From contig BROE01000022.1 in NCBI GenBank assembly GCA_036571765.1, positions 14,000,322 to 14,064,321 of the forward strand: 64,000 nt of DNA, read 5' to 3'. The stretch comes from Plecoglossus altivelis (Eukaryota > Chordata > Actinopteri > Osmeriformes > Plecoglossidae). A program made the position numbers and the translations under genes. Shown one piece after another: positions 55,561-64,000 of this stretch. The notes below the pieces were generated by a model, which did no database searches, was not told the DNA's origin, and worked only from the letters and a program-made list of their open reading frames with translations. Positions within the stretch are counted from its first letter, which is position 1, and every line of letters begins with the position of its first letter.

Positions 55561-55869
55561 GTATGCTATACAAATAAAAGTAACTTAGAAAACAAAGATA
55601 AGTGTAGGTACGAAATAAATGCTGTAAATTAAAAACATGGGTAAGTACCATTGTTAAATTCCTCTAGCATGGTTGGTTCATAGTATTATGTTGTAACAAT
55701 GGCATAGTTCGAAGGTTGGGCAATTAAACACTACACGTTGAATAAGAAGTTTCCTGACACCATTTAAGTGCAAACACATATATCATTATATTAACTACAA
55801 TAAGTAAAGAGCCACATTTATAATTGAATAAACTGATCAAAGTAAGTAAATAAACAATAAAAGGTTTGA

Positions 55870-56980
55870 TTCAGATTTTTATTACAAACTTGAATTGCAT
55901 GCAAAAATGGGGTGCCAATCTAGTAAACCAATTATTACAACATTCAAATTTAAGACAAAAGGATTTGCCATGCAGAGAGACAGGCCATGTCAACATTTTC
56001 TAAAACATCCCCATTTAAAACATGGTCCAACTAAAAGTCTAGGAGATAACTCCAAGGCAATCTTTTTTGAATGTAGAACCTTATTTGACCCATTTATATG
56101 AATGGACAGATGGAGATATGCAAATGCCAATTGATGGCATGTATGGCAGAAAGTTCAAAGGCAACAAGATTAAAATCCAGCATGAACAGTTGGGATAAAC
56201 TAAGATCTACAAGTCTACAAGGTGAATTAAAAAATATGTTTCATTTACTGAAACAGAGTAAGGTTATTGACATCGTTTTGCTAGTATGTTGATGGAGACT
56301 TTGATTAAAGCTGTAGAACCATATGAAGTTAATGGTTTTCCTTGTGTTAGGAATGTAAGCATAGTTGTATTTATGTTTGTATATGTAGAAATTTAATTAG
56401 GACTTACCATCTAATAAAGGTTGTCATAGGACATGTTTGTAGACCAAGTGCCCTTAGAAAGTTGTCTCTAGAACTGTAAAGAGTTCATGCATGAAGTATA
56501 CCAGAAAAGTATGTAGTTTAGTATGTGACCAAGTTGTACTAGATTGAGCAAGATGTTCCCTATGTAATTACTTTTTGGAGAAGATATGATGCCTGAGAGA
56601 GCCTCATCTTTTCTTACAGACGGGTGAGAGCTGGTTTAAACTGTCCAAGTTGGATCCATATTTGGACATATTGGAGGTCCAACTGAATAGATGTGACACT
56701 GGTATTGTCAAAATCAAATTATAATGTTTACCTGATAGGAAACAAATGTTCAATGTTGTATAACCGGAAAAGACATCTGTAGAGGGTGAGGCCATAAGCA
56801 AACAATTTTTTTAAAGTCAGTGCTCAACCATACGCTATTTTGGAATCACCGACTTGCAAAACGTGCATGCTCTGTCAGTCATTCCCATCTAACCAGCAAA
56901 TAAAGCCGTCTTTGTGTCTGGAAACTTTGATTCTCATGTCTTGTCTGAAGTCTACATCGGAGCTTCTGCTCTAACAATAA
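55870..56980 (+). mobile_element. Possible retroelement remnant with LTR-like end
   Basis: A frame at 55907 opens MGCQSSK, a myristoylation-type start as in some gag proteins, but decays after about 60 codons. Downstream, 56390-56975 ends in a polyadenylation-like part (aaataaagccgtctttgtgt) and a final ...gctctaaca, as in the R-U5 part of an LTR. No matching second LTR, primer site or pol was seen. Weak. Confidence 0.3.
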
Positions 56981-59147
56981 CGAAATTTAATTTGATTGTT
57001 ATGTTTAGCATGTAAGTGCTAGTATATTTAATATAATTATACAAAGGATGAGTATGACTTCATCCTTCAAATGACAAGGGTGTTCATCAAGTGATTGTGT
57101 ATGTATGGAGTGTACAGTAGATTAGCTATACAGTCTTTTACTCTTTATTTGACAATTTAAAAAAATGTTGTTTGGTTATGTTGTTTATAGGTTACATTTG
57201 ACTACTGATTAAAGTACTCATTGATGAGTATGTTGAGAATGAGATATTGCGAGAGGCTCATCAGACGTTGGTACAGAGATTTCTCATGTTGAAAGGGGAA
57301 TTAGAAAAGGAGGACTGACATGCAGTGTTTTTGTCTGAGAGTCTTCTGTTCTTTTGAGGAAGGTCATGCTCAAAAGGTATTTTAAGCCCCTTTCAGTCCA
57401 CATATAGATAAAGGCCTCTTTTATTCAAACTAATAGCTTCTGAATAAGTCAGAATAGCATATATAACACTGGTTGGCCTGAAAATGGCCCAGGTGCTGTT
57501 TTATGCACCCTAATACATCCTTGTAAATGGCCCTTGGATGAAACGCATAGTTTTCTCCAATATGTGGTATGCTGATTATTATTTCGATGAGCAGCACACT
57601 GATTGGTAGGTGTACAACGAGCAAAGCTACAGAGCAACAACAGCCAAACATGCATTGTGAACTGCAAAAGTAGCTTTGAACTTTGTAACATGCATTTTTG
57701 AATTGCAGATGTACATGACAACACAGGTCTCTTTCTCAGGCAAATGACGAATGCAACAAGCTCAGTTAAAGAAATCTGATATGCTGATCTTTAACTGGCT
57801 CATATCTACAAAAAGTAGATAGTCCTCCCTGACATTTATGGTGTAGAAAGGAGTGAAATAGCACACTGCCAGCGATAGAGTGTACAAAAGGACAATGGCC
57901 CAGGGTTATAGTCTTTCACCATTGCATGGTGCCATGCATTCTTCACAGATCACACCCATCTAGTCAAATTAAACGGTAAGTGGTCCAACTCCAGGTCCAA
58001 GCCCATGGTATCTGTGGGGGAATTAGGAGTGATAAAGCTATTCGACTTGTGTGGGAAGGGTTTGACTAGTGTGATGGCTGTATTCTTCGACAGAAACCAT
58101 GGGCTTGGACATGGAGTTGTACTTTGTAATGTCTTGTAATGTTTCAAATTTATATTAAACTTGGGCTAATGAAATATTATTGTTTATTAACTAAGTAGCA
58201 ACAAACAAACTTGGTCAGCATGTAGAATGTATCCAGCTTGGTGTGTGTCTTCCACTAAAGAATCTGGTCAGTAGTATCTGCAAGATAGTAGGTCTACAGT
58301 TCATAGGTGAAACAAGATATGGTATGGAAAATAATGACAATCCCCCATCATTGCCCATCTCTCCCCACCTCTCTCTCTTTTTCTCTAGTGCCAGTATGCG
58401 TAATACGACCAATCAAACAAAGAGTAAATGGCTTGTTATACCATTTGTGTAATATGGTTATTCCGAAATGAAACAAAAAAAGGAAGCATTTCTCCATAAT
58501 CCGGTTCTGACGTTCGAAATTGACAAAATGATATAACAAGCCAATTTTTAATTTTCTGCAAATACCAGCAAAGAGGATATAGAATTATCAGGAATGGTAT
58601 AACTATTAATGGCTCATTATACAATGTTTTATATGGTTATACAATTTTTCTAAATCGTCTAAAACAATCAATTGCAAGCCATTATACTTAAATGTATGTT
58701 TAAGTTACTAAAGTGACAACACAATATTGCAAAATAGAAAAACCAATGGCCACAAGGTATAAGGACCCAGGTAACATGTTGTGTGCTTCCACCCACAATA
58801 CCCAGTATTTGGGGTTTTCTCAAGGCAGTGGACATATTTATCACAATATTACAGCCGCTTAGGACTGCGGATCTCTTGAAACATAAAATACCTCATTCAA
58901 ATTTGAAAAATATTACTAAAATGCTCAACTATCATTCTTTCAGTCTACATCCAACACTACTCATCATAACATTTCTAAACACAGAGAACACACCAGAGCC
59001 ATTGAAGATCCTCCCCCCTCAAGAATGCTCTCTGGATACAATTGTATTACTGGATGAACAGCATGCTTTTGAACAGCTTTGAACATGTCAATTCAAAGCT
59101 TTGATGGGTGGGAGGTCATCTTCGATAAGTAGTATTAAACATGATGC
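56981..59147. other. Intergenic, inverted repeats only
   Basis: No gene. Two inverted repeats: 57985-58008 with 58097-58120 (ccaactccaggtccaagccc against its complement) and a shorter pair around 58427 and 58531 (aatggcttgttata / tataacaagcca). These may be ends of miniature elements. Confidence 0.5.
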
Positions 59148-59580
59148 ATGTCTATGGTGGCAGCACGGTTAGAGCCCTTGTCTCCCAGGAAGGAGATCAT
59201 GGGTTCAATTCTTGGGCCAAATCCGACATCACATGATCTCTCTAGGTGGAGTCTGCATGCCCCCCACACCACCATGGGCTCTCCCCAGGCACCATGGGCT
59301 CCCTCCAGGCACCCTAGCCTCCCCCCACCATCCAAAGACATGCATGTGATTGGTTAATTGGTATATTGAAATTGCCCCTAGAGAATGGATGTGCAAGTGA
59401 ATGGTTGCCTGTGTCTCTGTGTTAGCCCTGTAACTTGCTGGCTCCAGTCCAGGGTGTACCCCCCACCCATGGCTCAAATTGCCACTGGGTTAGGCCCCGG
59501 TCACACATGACCCCAAAATGGAAACAAGCAGCACTGCAATTCCTCCCAGGGATCAGCAGTAGAAAATGTATGCATGCATG
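59148..59580 (+). repeat. Abundant fish interspersed repeat (non-LTR type)
   Basis: Ordered phrases: ggtggcagcacggttagagc, gatcatgggttcaattcttg, ccaaagacatgcatg, agtccagggtgtacccccca, ctgcaattcctcccaggga. This is a common fish repeat. The last third is present inverted at 62063-62218, inside the solo LTR. Family name not assigned. Confidence 0.7.
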
Positions 59581-59995
59581 TCTATGGACAGGACCTACTC
59601 GGATCTCCAGCAGCTACATTTTATTTTAAAGTCCATGTAGGTAGAGGAGGATGGACGCTTGCTGCCCTCCAGATGTAACCTGGTTCTACCACAGACAGTG
59701 CTTCCTGAACTCATATTTATACGCATAGTATTATGGAAAAGTATAAGGCACAATAATGTAAAGCAACAAAATAACTTTAGGAAATAATTAAATTAAAAGA
59801 TTAAAGAAAAATTCTACATTGCACTTTTATTTTGCTGCACAGATGCAGAAGATGAAAGAAATCTTATGGATTAATATTAATGCGAAAAATCTTGGGGGCC
59901 TTGGCCTTTTCAGAGTACAATGTATGAATTGTGGCACATTGTGACCCATTACCACACATTTCTGTGCACTGTCCGAATGAAGTAAAAATGTGACA

Positions 59996-60172
59996 TTAAG
60001 TCTCTCCTTTCCCACTCACCTCCATCTGTAGATGTATCCAGTGTAGAGACTGAGTAATGCGGGTGTATACCCCTGGCTTGTTCCTCTCCGCACAACCCTG
60101 CCCCCAGCTAGTGGCACCCACTATCTTCCACACTGCCGTATCTTCACAGGCCAGAGGACCACCGCTGTCCCC
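59996..60172 (-). CDS. tmprss3: tmprss3 last exon with the catalytic serine
   Basis: Acceptor tttctatag; starts [20 protein letters not shown] and ends [11 protein letters not shown] with TAA at 59998-59996. A strong donor-like GAG|GTGAGT falls right after LQME. Human continues RDLKT there, so the last seven codons could instead be read-through into an intron, with another exon further left. Confidence 0.85.
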   Translation of the reverse strand, partial: GDSGGPLACEDTAVWKIVGATSWGQGCAERNKPGVYTRITQSLHWIHLQMEVSGKGET

Positions 60173-60785
60173 CTATAGAAACACACGCACTGTTAACACA
60201 CTCAGGTGACAAACACTGGTGAAATGCAGTGGCCCTTAAAAATCTGACTAATTAATAGTGTGCTTTAAAAATGTCATTCTGACAAGTTATTTGGGGTACT
60301 TTGTACTAATTACAATATAGAATTAAAATGCATTTAGAATCCTAAATAATTACAACCAGAAATGTCCACCTTAAGCCTAGAGCTTTTTTGCCGACCTGGC
60401 AGGAATCTGTTCCTCCTTCAAGATAGCCAGCACAAATCATCCAGGAAGAGATAAAGCCTTGGTAGACACCTGGCTGAGTACACACTTTAGTGGAGATGAG
60501 AGGGACCTGGGCAGAGTGCATCGAAACACTGCCCTCGCCTGGTCAACACACAAATAAATAATTTACTTGCTGTGTGTGTGCCTATAATACTCAGTTGAAT
60601 CTGAAAGAACCTGAAAACCTTGATTTGACAGACAACAACCTCTTTTAAAAAGTGTACAAGTCACCTGTTTTAGGGATGTCTACACTTACCTCCATCCTCC
60701 GTGGCTCCCCATCCTGAGATCCAGCATATCAATCCATCTTCAAAATTCTCCCCAAAATTAGGCAGACAGATAGGCTCAACATAAC
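59996..60785 (-). CDS. tmprss3: Transmembrane serine protease 3, C-terminal exons (partial gene)
   Basis: Type II transmembrane serine proteases of this family cleave at the cell surface or in the ER after basic residues; human TMPRSS3 is needed for hearing. Three minus-strand exons, 60785-60690, 60538-60396 and 60172-59996, join in consistent phase to encode the C-terminal half of an S1 peptidase domain: [49 protein letters not shown], then [20 protein letters not shown] and IHLQME. The catalytic Ser (GDSGGP), the specificity Asp six residues before it (DSCQGDS) and SWG are intact. WGATEDG, [13 protein letters not shown] and WIHxQME favour TMPRSS3 over TMPRSS2/4. The His and Asp exons, SRCR, LDLRA and membrane segment are not in the window; a LINE fills the next 2.5 kb. 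Confidence 0.85.
60396..60538 (-). CDS. tmprss3: tmprss3 exon ending in the specificity aspartate
   Basis: Acceptor tgttgaccag; reads [19 protein letters not shown], then [19 protein letters not shown], ending phase 0 at GTCGGC, a weak donor. Human has AVPLISNKICN and MLCAGYLTGGVDSCQ. Confidence 0.88.
60690..60785 (-). CDS. tmprss3: tmprss3 exon with WGATEDG
   Basis: Acceptor ctccaccag; two bases then [20 protein letters not shown] and [11 protein letters not shown], ending G|GTAAGT in phase 1. Human has QPVCLPNSEENFPDGKVCW, so the match is close. The cysteines for the conserved disulfides are kept. Confidence 0.88.
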
Positions 60786-61498
60786 CTGGTGGAGAGAATT
60801 GATAAATACAGACTCAAACAACAATGAAGCAGAGCAAGAAGAAACTATAGATACAAATACAAACTATATTTAACAGATACATAAGCCGGAGCAAAGTACA
60901 GACTATAAAAACAAGTACCAACTCTAAAAACAAGCACAGACTATTAAAACAGAATAAATAAATATGTAGACAATTTGAATGCTTCCCATGATACTGTACA
61001 TGTGCAAAAGTAAACATTCTACGTCAAGCAGCTGGATGGGGACTAGTGCAATATCCAATTACAGAGGGAATTGCCAAGGCCCAGCAGGTGTAGTTTCTGT
61101 ATAAGCTGTTGTGGGATAGTACTGAATGCTGAGCTGCAGTCACAGCATTCTAACATAGGAGTTTTTATTGTTGAGGTGTGTAAGAGCTTAGTGGAGGCTG
61201 AAGGAGAATGCATCGTCTGTGGATTGATTCTGATGATATGCAAACTGGAGCGGATCGAGAGTGAGGTATGGTTTTCATATTTCGCATGACTTATCTCTCA
61301 AAGCACATTGACATGATTGGAGTCAGTGCTATAGGACGGTAGCCATTCAAACAGAGAACAGGTGCTTTTTTGGAACCGGTATGATGGTTGTAGACTTGAG
61401 ACATGTGGGTACTGTGAAAGAAAATTCAGATGGCACCGTGTAGATATGAACAATCATGAATGACTGTTTCAATACAATTTATTTACCTTGCACAAGTA

Positions 61499-61861
61499 GT
61501 GAACTGAAGTGACACATTGTCAAGTATGGTGACCCATACTTGAAATTAACCCTCTGCATTTAACCCATCCAAGTGCACACACAGCAGTGAGTAGTGGGCA
61601 ACCGCACGCACACACAGTGAACATACACCCGCCCACAGCTGCCCACTGTATACACATACAGTGGGCAGCTATTGCTCCAGCACCCGGGAAGCAATTTGGG
61701 GTTCGGTGCCTTGCTCAAGGGCACCATAGTCATGGTATTGAAGGCAGAGAGAGTGCTGTTTGTTCACAATCCCCACCTTCAATTCCTGCTGGTGCGAGAA
61801 TCAAACCAGCAACTTTCAGGTTACAAGCCAAACTCCCTAGCCATCAGGCCACAACTTCCTG
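61499..61861. repeat. Short interspersed repeat inside the LTR
   Basis: Phrases ttaaccctctgcatttaacc, gaagcaatttggggttcgg and tgccttgctcaagggcac are typical of a widespread fish repeat. The copies aagta before and after suggest a short duplication. Family not named. Confidence 0.6.
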
Positions 61862-62062
61862 AAGTACATACGATTAAACAAAGTGCTTTGTGATCAGTCA
61901 TTACGGAGGACATGATAACCACAGGTTGTTCGTAAGAGTGATGTCGAACATCCAAAAACACTGCCTTAAATACACTTAGAACAAATGGTATTGCATATGG
62001 TCAATCACTCAGTGTAGCAATCTCTGTGATTGGGTAACTCTACTCAGTGACAGCTTGAAACA

Positions 62063-62218
62063 ATACAACTATCCATCCATCGTCTACTGCTAATCCCCGG
62101 GAGGGATTGCAGTGCCGCTTGTTCCCATTCAGGGGTTACGGGTGACTGGAGCCTAACCCAGTAGCTTTCGGGCCATAGGCAGGGTACACCCTGGACTGGG
62201 GCCAGCAAGTTGCACGGC
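62063..62218 (-). mobile_element. Non-LTR fragment inside the LTR, 12-bp duplication
   Basis: The exact repeat tgaaacaataca occurs on both sides (about 62056 and 62219). The first LTR copy has one related site here. The insert starts tatccatccatcgtctactgc and corresponds inverted to the end of the repeat at 59148-59580. A long variable duplication is the mark of target-primed insertion. Confidence 0.75.
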
Positions 62219-63411
62219 TGAAACAATACATCTCCGTACCAATTGTCCCACAGTTGTTTGATGTAGCATCTCTCCCCAAAACAGTACATAAGAAAGCCAC
62301 AGGTTGTTGACCAGTCAAACGGTCATCTGTCTTTTGTGTGGTCATCTTCAAAAAAGGATTTAATTAATACCAAATAGGAAAGGGCAGCTGGATCAATTCT
62401 AAACCTACTTCCTCAGGTCACGTGAACACTCAGGTCTCCCAGAGTTCAAGTCTCCCAGTTAGGTGTCATAAAATTACAGGTGGCCTCTCTACCAAATGGA
62501 GTTAAATTAACATACTTTGTATCAGGCGTCTTAACTTAAACTGTAAACTTTTCTTAAAACCCATTTGTTGTAACCATATTCTAAAACTCAACCACAGGAC
62601 GACTGCCTGTCTCAGCGAGGTGTTGCACAGTCAGCTGTGCAGCACAGTCTTTCAGTACTGTAGCCTTGCGTCGGTTAATCCTAGATAGGGTCTTCCTTAT
62701 ATCGGCTGCAGGCAGACAGAGCATCTGGTCGTTGGGCAGTATGGGAAGTTTTTGTGCAGGTGTGTCATTCTGCATATCAAAATATGAATGAAATTGGTTC
62801 AGTGCATCTGGGAGTGATGGGTTATTTTCATAGGCCTGTGGCGGAGACTTGTAGTACTTGATGGTTTGAATGGCTTTTCACAGGCTCTGTGTGTCTCCAC
62901 TGTCTATAAAGTGACTGTTTATTTTGTGAGTATATAACCATTTTACATTTTTTATGTCACATGACAGATTGGCTTTTGCTTCTGTGCGCTGCTTTATCTC
63001 CTGATATGAAATCTTCATCTCCTTTCTTTCTTCTTCATCTTTCAGTTTGCAGGTGTGGTGATGGCTTTGGTGACTGTGACATCATCGATGCACTTTTTGA
63101 TATAAGCACTCATGGTTTCAGTGTCCTCCTGCAGGTCTGTGAGGTTGCTGTGGGTGGCTGTCTCTTTGAACATATTCCAGTCTGTGTACTGAAATCAGTC
63201 CTAGAGTTTTGAGGGATCCTCTGGCCAGACTGTGATTATATCTTTGAACCGGTTTTGTGTGTTTCAGGAGTGGTCTGTATGCTGGAATTAGCATAACAGA
63301 GATGTGATCCGAGACCCTGAGGTGGGGGCGGGGCACAGCCCTATATGCATACTTTTCAAAAGAGGGGAGGTGTGCGTGCAGAGAATTATGGGAGGAATCA
63401 AGGATTTCCTA

Positions 63412-63811
63412 CAGTCATGGCCAAAAAATTGCTGTTGGGAAAAGGCACCCATCCAATATGAGAGACCTGGAGCAGTTTGCAAAAGAAGAGTGGTCCAAAA
63501 TTCCGGGTGAGAGATGTAAGAAGCTTATTGATGGTTATAGGAAGCGACTGATTTCAGTTATTTTTTCCAAAGGGTGTGCAACCAAATATTAAGTTAAGGG
63601 TGCCAATAATTTTGTCCGGCCCATCTTTTGAGTTTTGTGTGAAATTGTGTCAAATTTGCTTTTTTTCCTGTTTTTTTTTGTGTTATTCCAATACACACAA
63701 AGGAAATAAACATGTGCATAGCAAAACATGTGTAATTTCAATACTTTTCTGTGAGAAATACCTCATTTTCTGGAAAAATGTCAGGGGTGCCAACAATTTT
63801 GGCCATGACTG
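63412..63811. mobile_element. Tc1-like miniature element
   Basis: Left end cagtcatggccaaaaaatt; right end aattttggccatgactg, its inverted copy. TA on both sides (63410-63411 and 63812-63813). 400 bases, no transposase. Confidence 0.9.
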
Positions 63812-63924
63812 TATGTGCTAATGTAAATCACAATGGTTAGATCCTACCTTGCCTTATTCATTTGTCTTGTCCTTTATCTAATTTTTCTTTACTATATTCT
63901 GTATGTGTTCCTATTGTAATCTAC

Positions 63925-64000
63925 ACTCATTGGCCAATTTTTGGGTACACCATGCTAGTGCCAGGTTGGACCACCTTTTGCCTTCAATACTGCCTGCATT
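63925..64000. repeat. Start of a further transposon, cut by the window edge
   Basis: The phrase acactcattggccaattttt followed by gggtacaccatgctagtgcc resembles the terminal region of a common fish DNA transposon (cactcaccggccac...). It continues beyond the window. Confidence 0.45.

Larger units (their letters stand above)
61413..62596. mobile_element. Solo LTR, second copy, with two later insertions
   Basis: TGTGAAAG...CAACCACA matches 20207-20772. Flanked by GTAC (61409-61412) and GGAC (62597-62600). A short repeat at about 61499-61861 and a non-LTR fragment at 62063-62218 lie inside. Without them the length is close to the first copy. Confidence 0.83.
61023..63350 (-). mobile_element. LINE reverse-transcriptase copy, split by a solo LTR
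   Basis: Minus strand, right to left: a linker with CIDDVTVTKAIT (about 63085-63050), ADIRKTLSRINRRKA (62700-62650) and KDCAAQLT; then a solo LTR interrupts; then DCSSAFSTIPQQLIQKLHLL and LGNSLCNWIL (61150-61045). The order matches the endonuclease-RT linker, then RT fingers and palm, of the family seen at 54180-54900. Decayed. It lies in a tmprss3 intron. Confidence 0.8.

Noticed and set aside
60814..61017. Minus-strand 67-codon hydrophobic frame as the tmprss3 membrane segment
   Set aside because: It lies between protease-domain exons and a LINE, in the wrong order for the membrane segment, and has no splice signals. The sequence is low-complexity.

Overview
The window is nuclear DNA of a ray-finned fish. 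Its genes are split by GT-AG introns. The spaces between exons are packed with fish-type transposons: Tc1/mariner, hAT miniatures, Harbinger, pogo/Tigger, several non-LTR LINE families, an endogenous retrovirus-like LTR element and solo LTRs. A pike or salmonid relative is possible, but the species cannot be fixed from the sequence alone.

Three host genes are recognisable. (1) ndufv3, plus strand, 5784-13517: an accessory subunit of mitochondrial complex I. It has four coding exons, and the third is a 1545-base cassette, divisible by three, that would make a long tissue-type isoform. (2) pknox1 (Prep1), plus strand, nine coding exons between 16296 and 51616: a TALE homeodomain transcription factor, complete except for a probable short 5' exon. 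(3) The last three exons of tmprss3, minus strand, 59996-60785: the C-terminal half of a trypsin-like transmembrane serine protease whose 5' exons lie beyond the right edge. The order ndufv3-pknox1 matches human 21q22.3, but cbs, which follows PKNOX1 in human, is not between pknox1 and tmprss3 here.

Layout: 1-5.4 kb, repeats plus two weak exon candidates; 5.4-5.8 kb, a possible two-way promoter; 5.8-13.9 kb, ndufv3; 13.9-16.3 kb, the probable pknox1 promoter and first exon; 16.3-52.1 kb, pknox1, with introns of 10.9 kb and 17.4 kb full of nested elements; 52-59.9 kb, intergenic repeats; 60-60.8 kb, tmprss3 exons; 61-64 kb, a LINE with a solo LTR nested in it and further insertions inside the LTR.

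The most informative structure is the nesting. LINE copy A (21.7-26.0 kb) carries a hAT element with a Harbinger element inside it. LINE copy B (32.2-39.1 kb) carries a 5.0-kb retrovirus-like element. Each LINE copy preserves the empty target site of the other's insertion. A mariner-like element (7.1-9.0 kb) contains a LINE that contains a miniature hAT, and the empty site of that hAT survives in a LINE at the left edge. I found no convincing undescribed biological system. The best leads are the rearranged retrovirus-like element with a tandem-repeat leader, the long ndufv3 exon, and a few unassigned exon-like and repeat sequences.
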